Shown: positions 45,550 through 57,673 of the stretch, piece after piece
Layout of the letters: the number at the start of each line of letters is the position of its first letter
Numbering within the stretch: the stretch's first letter is position 1
Assembly: GCA_036346225.1 (NCBI GenBank)
Contig: JARFIW010000003.1
Span: forward strand, 5,801,501 to 5,865,500
Direction of reading: 5' to 3'
Length of the DNA stretch: 64,000 nucleotides
From: Platerodrilus igneus
Taxonomy: Eukaryota > Arthropoda > Insecta > Coleoptera > Lycidae
Made by a program: the position numbers and the translations under genes
The notes under the pieces: model-generated
The model's database searches: none
Told to the model about the DNA's origin: nothing
What the model saw: the letters and a program-made list of their open reading frames with translations, nothing else

Positions 45550-46640
45550 GCATCGAGGTAGTCTAGTTTTGAAGCTTCTTTCACTCTTTTTAGCATATCA
45601 ACGGGTATTTTGTCGATTGCAACTTCAGTATTGTTCGTCAGTTAAGCCAGGATCCTTGGAAGGTCGGTGTAAACTAGAGATTTCAGAAATTGCGAGAGCG
45701 CATCAGCCACTGCAGATCGCCCACAAGGAGATAGGGCATTCGGTAAAGTGTTCTCGCAATAGATTCATCGCCGTTCGCGCCATGTGGGCCGTGGTGCTAT
45801 CTTGCTGAAACCAGACATCCCCACATCCATTTCTTCAAGTTTTGGAAAAAGAAAACTCAATCGTGTGCACAAAACGAATAGAACCGATCGTAGCTGTCAT
45901 CAATAAACTATGGTCCAATGATGCCTTTTCTGGAGAATGCAGTCACACGTTCTGCATACAGGGGCTGCACATGAAGTTGTCTGGGATTTGCTTCACTCCA
46001 GTGTCGCATGTCTTGCTTATTTACGCAACCGAAGAGATGAAAATGAACCTCATCGCTGAAAAACACAAGATCGTCTTTAGGCATATTGTCAGGAACGGCT
46101 TGGTATGCATTTTTTCGTGAAAAAAAATCGCGTGGATTAAGTTTTTGCACAACTGCCAATCTGTATGAATGAAATTTTAGTTCGTTATGAAGAATACGTC
46201 TCACAGAATGATCAGACATCCGAAGTGCAGTTGCATGTTTGTGCGCAGATCACCTAGGAGATTTCAAAGTTGACGGCCTAACCTTCTCGATGTTTTCGGG
46301 TGTCCTGACTGTTCTTGAACTTGCAGATGTTTTTCTACACATCATCGGTTATTCCAAAGCTGTCCACCCATAATGGAATAATATTTCCGATCAATAACAT
46401 ACTCACGGACGCGTTATTAAAGTGAAACCTGACTGCACATTGCGTGACGATGATTGAACTGCTGCTTGAAAAGCACCCCTCTAAGGCGAATGCGCGATCT
46501 TTTCTCATCCACTGCATGCTTGTTACTAAATCTACATGACAGAAAAGTTAGGTCCCGCTCTTTCTAATGAGCACCACTCCACCCTTCCCGAAATTGCTAG
46601 CGATCCAGAAACCGCATTTACAATAAAGCAGTTTCACTGT
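45550..46640 (-). mobile_element. Mariner/IS630-like transposon 1, transposase decayed
   Basis: Minus strand, from 46517: MQWMRKDRAFALEGCFSSSS, a first helix-turn-helix; then SDHSVRRILHNELKFHSYRL (46218-46160), the second one; DDLVFFSDEVHFHL with catalytic Asp and VNKQDMRHW (46075-46010); PLYAERVTAF and GIIGP (45945-45908). Further on, in another frame, DVWFQQDSTTAHMAR (45820-45775), the second catalytic Asp region, and a LLREHF helix. The middle loop between GIIGP and the FQQD region is shortened, and frames change several times. Family knowledge: a DDE/D transposase cutting at TA. Terminal repeats were not found. It interrupts the long-period repeat between units near 44.5 and 46.7 kb. Confidence 0.85.
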
Positions 46641-47399
46641 CGCATTTTGCACAATAGAATTTTATTTAACAACACCTTTTTTTAGAAATAATGGATTCGC
46701 ATACTATTTGTTATTCGAAAAAATTGTATGTCTATTATTAGGGTATAATAAAAAGTTCATATTATTTCAATTACACATAATTTTCAGTGTATGACTCTCG
46801 TTTTCATCGTGGATCTTTTTGTAGAGAGAATGGTAACCTTGTCATCACTTCTTGTTTTTAGGTCTTTCTGAATTAGCTATATTTTAAGACTCATATGGCA
46901 CGATTTTTGTCGGGTTTCTGTGGTGTAGCTCCTATTAGTATTGATCGTCATGTTGCATATGTTTTCTGTCTCAATTTTATATTCGTTTTGATTAAAGTAA
47001 CTGTAGATGATCAGTATAGAAGTTAAAAGCGTGGGGTGAGTTCCATTTTTTTTAATTCCGTTTATAGTTTATAAAAAATATTTATACATACTGAATAAAA
47101 ATGCTGCTATCGTATATAGATTTAACCGATTGCTGTATTTCTTCTTAATACTGTTAATATTCGCCAAACCACAGCTTTATAACATTATCATGTAAAAGTT
47201 CGGTAAATGATTCTTCATATATGTCACTTACATGAACTGAGAATCTGGTTAAGCTTAGATAAGTACATGATGTCTCAGGAGAAAATTTATATTTGATGCA
47301 TTTGATGTTAAAAAGGGGATGATCTCAATCGATAAAATATTTTGCAACGATGTTAAAAAAGGGATGATGATTTATTAATTATTAAAATACTCAGTTTAG

Positions 47400-48250
47400 G
47401 CATTTACTTCTTAAAATTAATGTCGTCTAAATGTAAATCAGCACGTGCACAGCACCTATTTATGCGAACAGTAAAATATCGCATGACGGCTCGGCTGTGG
47501 GCTCCGTGATGCTTGCCATTTCGTTACAAATATTTTCTCCCAAGTGTGCCAGAGAAGTCAGCTTGTTGTCGCACACTTTAGATTTGAAATATCTCTATAC
47601 GAAGCAGTCCATGGGGCACAAATCATGACTACTGGGGGCCAATCTATGTCACCTCTCCTGGAGATCAATTTTCGAGGGGAAAATTCACGAACTCCGGGGC
47701 AGAGATGTGAGTGACGTGACTTCGTCTTGCTGGAACCATGTTCTTTGGTTATAACCAGGTAAGTTTTGCGTTCTGGTATCAAGAAGTTCTCCAACATCTG
47801 CACGTATCGTTTAGAATTCACTGTAACTGCGCGTCCTGTTTCGTCTTCAAATACGTAAAGGCTTATATTCAACGCGCCGATATCGCTGCCTGTGCAGTAA
47901 TTGTAGGCGAATGGGAGGGTTTTTGATGCTTGACGTTTCGGATTCGTTGCCTTCCAGTAACAGCAATTCTACTTGTGCGCATCTCCGTCGAGTTGAAAAT
48001 GAGCTCTATCAAGATATTGTTGAATGTTAAAAAGCGCCCATTTTCCTGGTTAAGGAATTGAAACACATGTCTGACATCATGGCTTTAATTCTTGCGCCAG
48101 TTAGATATAGTAACTGTTCAATTTTAAGTCTTTGTGCAAAATATAATTGGGTGATGATCTATACACATTTAAAGCACTTGCGCGTTTACGAATGGAAAGG
48201 TTTGGATCGTCACGAATAAACTGACTGTTCTTGTTGGCCGTTTTTCTAAA
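47400..48250 (-). mobile_element. Mariner/IS630-like transposon 2, transposase decayed
   Basis: Same orientation and superfamily as transposon 1, but a different subfamily by sequence. Minus strand: IRDDPNLSIRKRASALNVYR and ILHKDLKLNSYYI (48225-48115) are the DNA-binding domain; DRAHFQLDGDAHKQN (about 48015-47970, frame-shifted) is the first catalytic region. Then comes a frame 47872-47558 with FEDETGRAVTVNSKRYVQML, ENFLIPE and RKLISRRGDIDWPP. The expected FQQD region is damaged, and RSPDLTPCDFFLW appears only in other frames (47610-47590). It is not the missing half of transposon 1, because its N-terminal domain is present and the order on the minus strand would be wrong. Confidence 0.83.
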
Positions 48251-49349
48251 GGCATATTTCTTTTATACAATTTTAGGAACAGGTCACATTATTAATTCGT
48301 TACAGGTATACGTTAAAGATAAAAGTACTTGTGCTAATAGCACTGAAAAGTCTGCTTAGAAACGGATACGTGACACGAAGAGTTGTTCAAAAAATATATA
48401 ATGAAAGAAAACAAAAAATTGGAAACAAATGTTCGTATGATTAAGAACACATTTGGAATTGCTTTTCTCTTATTAAAAATGTTCATGTTACCTACTTTAT
48501 GAAACGAATATTAAACGTATAAATTACTTGTCAAATGCTTTCAGAGGAAAATCTATGTTAACCGCCGGAAGAACGCATAAAGGACGCACAACGCTTGTAT
48601 ATCGTTTACCATATTTCTCTTCGTTCTTAAGAAGGTACTCATTTCTGTTGTACTCAGGTTTTTCTATGCATTTTTATTTGTTTTCTCAATGATTAACTAC
48701 AATAAAACATTGATTATTAAAGACTACTCTTTGCTGCCTTTTCACAAACAATTAATTCATTTACTATTTTGTTTCTTATAGTAGATAATTTGAAATTTTT
48801 TTTAAGACTAGAGCAATTCTGTACATGTTATTAATCACAAGAATATTTGCACTCTCGATTTTTGGTTTATTTCATTATTTAGTTTTTTACACAACAAAAG
48901 CATTCTTCCTATTATCTTTTTTTCGTATTACTTTTTAAACTGATCTGCGGTTTTTTAATTTAGTAACATCTGTTGTACAACTTTTTATAGGTGTATATGC
49001 TGTGACCAGACTACTATTGGTATGATGGCATTTTGTTGTTCTCTGAATGGGTACTGGGAAAATATTATTAAATCAAGGGGTGGTTTAAATGAGTCACTAA
49101 GTGTAATTTTCGAATTATTCTGTTTATATTTGAAAGACATCTAAAACTTATCTACTTTTAGTTGTTTATTTTGTCCAAAAACCAATAAGTAAGGTCTCGA
49201 AAATTATAAGATTCGTATAATTTTCTTCCGCCAATAAGACTTTATATGTATCTACATAAAAACAATAATAGTCATCTTTACAAAAATTCTACAATCGCAC
49301 CCTTGCACAAGTCCCACGTGTTCACATCATTTTTTTTAAATCAGGTTAG

Positions 49350-51000
49350 ATTAACATGAATGGCCATGTCAGAGATTTTTTTCATACAGAATGCAACTTA
49401 TACAGATTTAACCGAAGACTAATAACATCGAAAAACCTTGGCCCCTCCCCATTGCAAGGACAAAATGCTGCGTTATACAGCGCCGCAGCCGAGCCGGCGA
49501 ATTTACAGAAGTCTTGCAAAGAACATTTACAACAATCACCCCAACAGACAACAATTTTTCAAACTTCGTGGACACAGCTATCAACCAGATACTGCAGGCT
49601 CCGACATTTACAACAAACACGACATTAGACAACAACTATTTAAACTTCGTGGACACAACCATCAACCAGATACTTCATGCTCCTAGATAGGACACATATC
49701 ACCAGACGAAGTCAAACAAACCACCAAAGCGCAAAGAAACAGAAAAGCACTAGGAAAGGAGGAAATCACTCGTACAGCTTTCAAACACATTACGAAAGAC
49801 TGGCGTGCTTCATCAAGATCTTCAACAGCGTGACCAACTTTAGATACTTTCCCGATGCCAGGAAGGCAGCCGTAACCATGCTCCCAAAATTAGAGGAAAG
49901 AAAGATGGACGCCGAAAACTACAGACCCATTTCACTACTGTGCATAGTATCCAAAATTTACCAACGGCTACTACTAACAAGACTCCAACCACTGCTACAA
50001 GACAAAACAGAACACTATAGTTTAAAAGAACGGCACTCGACAACACTACCGTGACCATTGCTATAGACGTTAAAAATGCCTTTGACAAAGTATGGCTTAA
50101 CGGGCTGCTGTTCAAACTCGTCGCCAAGCACAAGCTACCGAATTCGTACATGTATATACTGCACATATATCTATCTAACAGAAGAATACATGTCAAGGAA
50201 GAAAACACATTGCTCAGGAAGCGCCTATTACTGTTGGAGTTCCACAAGGAGGATGCCTTTCCCCCACACTGTTTAATGCCTACATGCCACAATGTGCGTT
50301 CTTTACCGACCACACGCTGTTTCTAACAACAGGACGAAACCACAAATGGTCAGTAGTCAAGTTGCAATGACAGCTCAGCGCCCTAACTTACTGGTTCCAA
50401 CACTGTAAAATCAAACTCAACGTACAAAATACGGAAGTCATAATTTTCTCGAGATGAATGACGAACAGACTAAACCTGCCCACACTGGGAGACCAACAAC
50501 TGCTATGGAATCCATCCATAAAATATCTGGAGATACATATTGACAAGCGACTATACTTCGCCAAGACAACGAAAGGTTACCCCCACGGAATTCTCAACCA
50601 CCAAAAACAAACTACCCACGGACATCAGACTCAGGACATACAAGACCTGCATACGACCAATTCTAACCTACTCATCTGCGGCGGGGTACATCTACACCTT
50701 AAATAAAAGGCCTGCTAAAACGAGACCATCCGAACGTTCACCGGTGCCCCCTGGTTTATCTGAAATGAGACACTAAGACAGGATCTACAACTACTAATAT
50801 AGGAAGAACACTTTAAAGTGCAGGCTGCAAATTTCCACCAAAAATAGACACCACAGATATCTATCATGATGACGCACCCTCGTTGGACGAAACCATACAG
50901 AAGAAAGAAACCCCTCAGAGATATCCTAGATTGCTGAGCCGTTAATTGGAACCACCATATTAGAAACCCCCCCACGCGAGCAGGATTGACGGGGAGAAAC
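49350..51000 (+). mobile_element. Jockey-type LINE, 5'-truncated and decayed
   Basis: Plus strand: PDEVKQTTKAQRNRKALGKE (49705-49765) precedes the reverse transcriptase; AAVTMLPKLEERKMDAENYR and PISLLCIVSKIYQRLLLTRL (49867-49985) match the jockey core (PENYRPISLL); HSTTLP; IAIDVKNAFDKVWLNGLLFK (50058-50115), the first catalytic Asp; a GVPQGG-like region (50238-50265, frame-shifted); FTDHTLFL (50310) in place of YADDT, so inactive; RPILTYSSAAGY (50655-50690); FTGAPWFI (50735-50760). Frames change at least five times. A near 81-bp (27-codon) direct repeat lies at 49548-49682. The 5' boundary is uncertain. Confidence 0.88.
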
Positions 51001-52055
51001 ATATACATAAACACCTTCTGCGAGCAGAGGAACCTAAAATTGTAATACAATAACATCAGATAGCGACGAGTCAGCCAGAATCGTCCAGATCAATGGTGTA
51101 TAATGAAAATGTACCTGAGAAGTCCAGGTTCGACCACGTTAAGTAAAGATTCTTGGGAAAGTTGCAAATATAATATTTTTTTACCCAATCAAAAGTATCA
51201 ACTCCGTTTAAAATTACCTTAAAACAAAATGAGCTCTAAGAAGATGGAAATTTAATCGTCTATTTTAATCAAATTTGCTTGCAAAATCTACAGGATTCTA
51301 TTACTATGGACAAAGATATCATTTTATACTAAACAATTAACTTTGAATTGCAGCATTTTGCATCATCCTCATTGATCTTTCTTTCTATCGACCAATTCTC
51401 ATCGGTCGTCTTTCAACACGCAAACTGTAATGCGCTTCGTAAAAGAAAATAGTAGGCGATATTAGTCCTCAATTTCTCGAGAAAATTTTAAGATTTTGAA
51501 GAACTTCCTCTTATATAAGTCAAAAGAAACTAATAAACCTGGTGATGAAATGGATTCCTTATATTACTATCTATAAGTTTTTAAGATTCTAATAAGGTAT
51601 GATCTCTATTTTGTTCGATACTTCAACAACATGCATAGGGCGAAATTAAGTTTTACGATTATCGTATAAACTAATGCTGAAAAATATTTCGCAATTTTTT
51701 CTTCGGCTAAGTAAATAGATACTTGGTTATAAAGTTTCGACGGGGTTCCCTCCACAATGAAGAACAAGCAACGCGACCGACGGACTTTCCATTTAATATC
51801 TGTGCATGAATTCAAAACCAAGAAATAGGTTTTTTTTTAAAGAAATTCTAAAGAATTTAATTTTCATTAACCTAAGACCAGTTAGAATTAACAAGCCATT
51901 GATTAATATTTCCTATAATTACACTATTATATTACGGTGGCCTGCTTACTAGTTTTAAGGGTGTGCGCCGTGTGATCTGCATGGAACATCTTTCCGAAGC
52001 TCCGTGCCACCAGCAGAGCAGTGATCAAGAATAGGACTCGTCTCAGATACAGAGA
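51001..52055. other. Stretch without recognised gene
   Basis: AT-rich, nothing recognised apart from the GC-richer lead-in from 51960. Confidence 0.4.
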
Positions 52056-52063
52056 CCCACTAC

Positions 52064-52280
52064 GCCCCGACACCTCAAACGACAGCCTAGAGTGCTTCGG
52101 GTACTAGTGACTCAAAAGTGAGCTCCGACACCTCGAACGACTTTTTCAGGTTCGCCTTGGATACTAGTGACATGCCGAGGGCAAGGTTCTGACACCTCAA
52201 ACGACTACCTTCCTCGTGCGACCCAGTTACATGTGACCTTGCCACGAAACAAGGCTCCGACACTTCATCGGTGACGGGAT
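52064..52280 (+). repeat. GC-rich ~60-68-bp tandem repeat
   Basis: Units start CTCCGACACCTCAAACGAC or close to it at 52064, 52123, 52187 and 52255 (partial). The second conserved line is GGGTACTAGTGAC. Spacing grows 59, 64, 68. Base composition is sharply different from the AT-rich flanks, so it is probably a fragment of some larger transferred or mobile sequence. Confidence 0.8.
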
Positions 52281-54479
52281 TATTCTAGGTTGGCATGCAC
52301 ACACACATCCGTTATATTTTGTTGTTTAAAGGTGGCATTTTTGCCGATATGATCAGTATAAATGACTCGCTACATCCTTACTAAAAATTGCTTCAAAAAG
52401 CTTATAGTACTTGGATGCCAGTAAAATTCAATACAATCTTCTGAAAACCCTGAAATAGATCTTGAACTATCAAAAATAGTGAACATGTTAATTATTTTAT
52501 CAAGTTACTAAGTTATACATACTGTTGTCCAACAAGTATCTATGCTGTAGGCAAAATGCGATATTAGAAGTCTTTTAAAAAAATAAACACGTGTGAACAA
52601 AATCAAAAAAGGTTTTTCCAATTCACTATTGGGATTGCGCCTCAATTTCGTCTGAAGCCAAAGTTTAAACTTTTCTCAATTCTAAGTATTCAGTCCATTG
52701 GCGTTGTAGGTGTAGCTACCGCCGTCTGCCGTCTTTAAAATACCAGTCTGGAGTTTTTGAAATGTATTGGGTTGTATTTAGGTTTATTTATGTAAACATT
52801 TTTATCTGCCGTTTAACTGAAATCGCATTTTTATACTGACATACATAGTGCTGCTATTTTAAGTATACATTTCCAGTTTATTCAAGGAACCGCTGTCCAT
52901 TACAGCCTACAAACTTCTACGTAAGACAGTTGTTATAAATTTCAATTGCATCAATATACAGAATGTTTTTTGAAATTTGAAATGTCATTTTGTACGTTTG
53001 AATTGTAGAACAAACCAGTGTTTAAAAAGCTTTATTAGTATAAACTCCTTACTAAAAATCTTTTCCTGCGGAATCTATTTGGTATCAGTTATTCAATAAT
53101 TAGGTATTGTTTATACCAAAACTTTATAACTTGGATCCATTTGGAAAATAACCATATTTTTAATTGATAACAAACAAAAACAAGAGTACTGTAATTAATT
53201 TATGTTTTAAATTATTATTCAAATTATTTTTTACATTAAGTTTTCTTGAAAGAAGCTAAAAATTTAATTGTACATTATTGTTGTATTTCTTGGGGATTAA
53301 ATCAATTTTATTGGTCTTACAAATTTAATCCCATAGTTTCAAATGCTTTATAAATAATTGATGAAATAAATATATTTTTTATATTATAATTTAAAGCCAT
53401 ATTTCGATTCCGTTTATTGGAAAACATTCGACAAAGCAATGCTCTAGTTGTATTTTTGCTTAGCTCATCAAATAAATTCATTTTGTTGTTAGGCAACTCA
53501 CTTAAACATGTTTGTTTGTTTGTTTGACATTTCACAAAAGGTTATTCTTTCTTACCTAGTTATTTTTAGTTTATGTTAACATTCAGGTTTGTATGGGAAA
53601 TCGCTATTCAAATGTGCTTTTCAATACGCATATTCCACTTAGTTCCTTACCTTTTTAATGTTGTCAATACAAAATAATATACACTGTAGTTCTTTATTAT
53701 ACTGCTTATAGATTACAAAAATATTTAAATTGTAAGGAAATCGATCATTAAAACATTAACTTAAATATTAAGCAACATCAAAATGAAATGGTTCAGAAAA
53801 AGCAAGGATATTTGTGTCGAAAATACTTAACTTGACTAGAATAATACACCATTCGTACACTAAAGGCAATTGGTAGGTACCCTGTACGCGATATCTTCAA
53901 ATGGACTTGATTTATAGCTTGTAAGAGCTTGCATTTAAGAGTTTTATTAACCTTACAGAAACTCTAGTATGCGTTTTACATCATTCTGGTATATTTTCGA
54001 AATAATCTAGAGCAATTGAATAAAATATAAATTGTCCGTTAAGAGTTTGGAACTTCAATCCTAATTTAAAGCTTTGATTATAATATTACGTTTTTATTCG
54101 AATTGTGATATGAAATAAATTATTGGTACATACTGTTAATATAAATTGTGCCATGTGATACACATTATTGTAGTGATCGATGTAAATTAATTATAGTGCT
54201 TCGATGGTAATTAAGAAGATAGCATAGTTGCTTTAAGAAGTTAATATTTTTGCTATTAGCAATTGGCTGGAAGTAAACGGGTCGTTGGGAAAGCTTATGT
54301 AAACACAATATACAGATTATTTTTGAACCACTTGCACCTATAATAATGTGCAAGTGCATTTTATTTTCTAGCGAAATTTGCCACATAAGGAGTATTTGAA
54401 TGTATAAACCTCGTATGGCTAAAGTAAATTTATTGTACCGAAACTATTCCTACCGTTAAAATACAAGGATTACACCTCA
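52281..54479. other. Stretch without recognised gene
   Basis: AT-rich; nothing recognised. Confidence 0.4.
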
Positions 54480-54926
54480 TAAAAAGGAAATGCTAGAACT
54501 TGTGGCCAAAAAGATGGGAGAACTCCAATACTAACCTAAGAATATTCAAGCCATTATTCAAACAAATGCTTCTCAACTACAACCTACTCCCAGAGGCCAG
54601 TGCATAATATCACGTCTCCGAATTGGTCATACTATTATGGCGTCAGTGTACATACTTACCGCCGAAGAAAAACCGTTCTGCGAATCCTGTCTACTGCCTT
54701 AACTGTAGAACACGTTCTAATTAAGTGCAGTAAATACCAAAATGAACGACGGAAGTACCCGAAACTGCTAAAAATTTCTTAATATTCTTTAAAGATTATA
54801 TAAGAAAATATAACTTTCTGCCTATGCACAAGAAGTTAAATTTTCAACTGCGAATAGGCGCAGATCAATGATTCAATTTATGGCATATGACCTAAGTAGT
54901 CGACGCCAAATTAAATATAAAAAAAC
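54480..54926 (+). mobile_element. LINE 3'-end fragment (RNase H end, Cys/His motif, 3' tail)
   Basis: Reads RLRIGHTIMASVY (54614-54650) then PFCESC and TVEHVLIKCSKYQNERRKY (54710-54765). This is the RxGHT...PxCxxC...TxEHxLxxC motif that closes the ORF2 of jockey/I-type LINEs. After it come a LINE-like 3' leader (TATGACCTAAGTAGTCGACGC, 54886-54906) and an A-rich end at 54911-54926. Frame changes show it is dead. Confidence 0.82.
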
Positions 54927-56704
54927 AATTTCAATTGATAGAGCTTGGAACTTAACGAACACGATCAAAACTAAATGTCGAGAAAATACTGAACACGACT
55001 AAACTTTTTTCAAAAGTATCAAGAACAAACCACAGGCTATTGCGTCGAACACGGTAAATTGAAAAGAAATAGATGTGCCTTTGAAGTGAAGTTCAGATCA
55101 CTGTTATTTTTATCCATCTTATCGGTTTTGGTTCTTTGAACTTCTTTTGTTATTCATACTCATCTAGTTTGTAAAAAATGCAATAATAAATCAGCGTCAG
55201 TTACTACAATTGTATAATTCGTAGGTGCTGTATGTATACATCCAGGCAAAATTTTCAAGACAAATTTTTATTTTGTGTATCTGGGTGCCCAAATTACTTT
55301 ATCAAAAAAATTTTTTTGGTAATTAAAAGTGGTACCTATTCCTTTTGTGTTTTTTTTATTATATTTTTAGACACTATTTTACTGGTTTCGTGATTTAGAA
55401 CTTGCTCTTTACGCATTGACGAAATTTCAACACTTGAATGTAAGTGTCTTTGGGATTAGAAGACGCTGCAATTGTTCCTTGTTAATTTGTTAACAAGTGC
55501 TGGGATTAATGGGTTTTATGGATGTTCATTCACAGTCAAGATGGTAAAACAATCGAAATTTTTTAATTGTTGTTTCTTCCTATGAGCATAGTCTCGGCAA
55601 CTTGTTGCTATTAATTTCAAAGTGCTTCAAAATTTCTTTTAGCTGGTTATTTTCCTCCTACCTTCGAAATTTAATATCTCTTGGCGTATATGTTACGGGC
55701 TATCATCTATTCGTGTGGTGATCAATGAAAGAAAATTAGTCAGCAAACAAGAGATGATATTAAATTACAGATAGTAATTAAAGTTTGCGTTTTGTAGACT
55801 TTCATAAACATGGTGCAGCAAAATAAAATTGAACCACCTGTATAAACAAGGAAAATAGAAGTGAGCGTCGATTGCATAATAAATATGGTCACTGTTATGA
55901 CAACGAAATATGCCCACCAAATCATATTACATTTACAAGCGATTTCGTTTTAATCTTATCATATGGCAAATATTGCATGTTTGAACAATGCGTTGGTAGT
56001 TCGTTGAATATTTTACGCAACCCAGATAGTAATTGCCTCGAAAGGTTGCACATTTTACAGCACTTTCGAACTAAATAACACGCGTTGCATTATTAATTAT
56101 TATGAACACTGAAGAATAATTATAAATAAGCTACTTCTATAAAACACAAAGGAACCATGTCAATTGGTGAGTGCAGGGAATTAATTGTTACTATTTTAAC
56201 TTAATTGATCAATTCAAACTTTTCTGAATATTTGCTGCTTATGGAACAATCGTTCAATATACTGAACAGTAGGTGATCAAGACCGATATTGCGATTAATA
56301 TAAACCAAAGTAATGGTTATGAAGAGAAATGTTATTGAATGTTTTTCTTATAAATTTTTCATGAAACTGTTTTTGTGCGACAGAATTTCTTTGATTAATA
56401 AAAATACAATGTAATACTTTTCAGGCGTGTTTGAGAATTATTGTGAAGAAATGTCTGTAAACTATACTTTAAAGACTTAAGAAGAAGAAATATTCAGACA
56501 CTTTCTTCAGTTTTGTTGCAGTTCTCTCACATCTGGCGCTCAGTGATGATTTTTGGTCTCATAGCCATTTACATGACAATAGCGTTGACGTTACAAATCC
56601 TGTCAAAAGCTAGTGACAAATGTTCAAATACCAATTTTGTATATTCAGTTTCCGGATATAATAATGTATGTGACTACGTTTAAGTAGTAAAACTTTAAAA
56701 ACAA
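54927..56704. other. Stretch without recognised gene
   Basis: AT-rich; nothing recognised. Confidence 0.4.
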
Positions 56705-56726
56705 GATATATATATATATATATATA
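56705..56726. repeat. (AT)n microsatellite
   Basis: About 11 dinucleotide repeats. Confidence 0.95.
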
Positions 56727-57627
56727 GTAAGAATAATAGTTGATGACGAATTGCATTAAGAATATATGAAAAAGCTTTAGCCGTGTTTGCAGAAAACGGC
56801 TGCTAATGCACTGCTAATCCACTTCTAATTCACGATCCTAAGTCTGGTATTCAGAAATTCTAATTTACGCCTATAATTCTAATTCATGATACTAAGAAAC
56901 CTACGAATTCCAAAGGGTATTTAAGTGAAGAGGTCCAAGGCGTGTCCAGAAAAATATAGAAAAAAACACCAGGTAAATTTTGGAAACAAGGGGTAACCGT
57001 GTACTGAATTATTGGTTCAAACATACGTTAAGGAGTACAAAACAGAGCATTGGTTTTCGATTGAAGATAATAAGGGGGGGTGTTGATCCACAACACGCAA
57101 CAACTCATCAGAATATTACAGGTCAGGGCTAACTAGTTTTAAGGAATCTTTTCAACTTTAAATTTTAACACTGAATATATTAATTCTCTCTAAAGCTTAT
57201 AAGGAGTCAACAAGAATATTGAATACGTTGAAACTTACGTAATAATCATAAAAGGGTATTGAACGTTCCAGATTTTTTAAAGGTGTCGTTTTTGGTGATT
57301 TTAAAATTAAATTAAAAGGATATAAATTTTTGGGATAAATGATCCATATAATATTAATTGATTGAAGGGTGTATTTAAAGGATTACTAATATTGTGAAGT
57401 GTAAATATTATTTCCTTTCATTATATGAATATTGATCGACTTCGTTTTATCAATTCAAACAGGTAAGAGTTACAGGGGTAAATTAAATTGATCATCGTAA
57501 CGTTGTGCACTCTGTGTAAATTTAACTGGGCTTGCCGTGGCATAATTAAATTAGAAGATTAGAGAAAAACACAGAGCGGTGGCGTTCAGCTGGACGTTTA
57601 TCACATCGGCGTGCGGCGTTATCATAT

Positions 57628-57629
<2 letters not shown>

Positions 57630-57671
<42 letters not shown>
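57630..57671. repeat. (TA)n microsatellite
   Basis: About 21 dinucleotide repeats directly after a small GC-richer line (GGCGTGCGGCG). Likely polymorphic in length. Confidence 0.95.

Positions 57672-57673
<2 letters not shown>

Larger units (their letters stand above)
38880..49160. repeat. Old long-period tandem repeat (~1.2-1.3-kb basic unit) with insertions
   Basis: Two marker lines recur in order. Marker 1, ACTTTTTAGAAGTAGTTCATT...TTGTTTCTAAAAAAGT, is at about 38880, 40155, 42524, 44262, 46672 and 48755. Marker 2, CATATGGCGCAAC...GCGCCGTGGCTCC...TATTGATC, is at about 39115, 40395, 41488, 42775, 44512, 46885 and 48985. The shortest spacing (1,275-1,290 bp) is the basic unit; longer gaps hold inserted transposons or further duplication. 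Similarity falls from left to right, so the right units are older or freer to drift. No conserved open frame runs through the units; short frames are not shared. A repeated non-coding transcript unit is possible but unproven. Confidence 0.78.

Noticed and set aside
45908..47872. Single mariner element split in two
   Set aside because: The N-terminal half lies at lower coordinates than the C-terminal half on the minus strand, the wrong order, and both copies have their own helix-turn-helix region.
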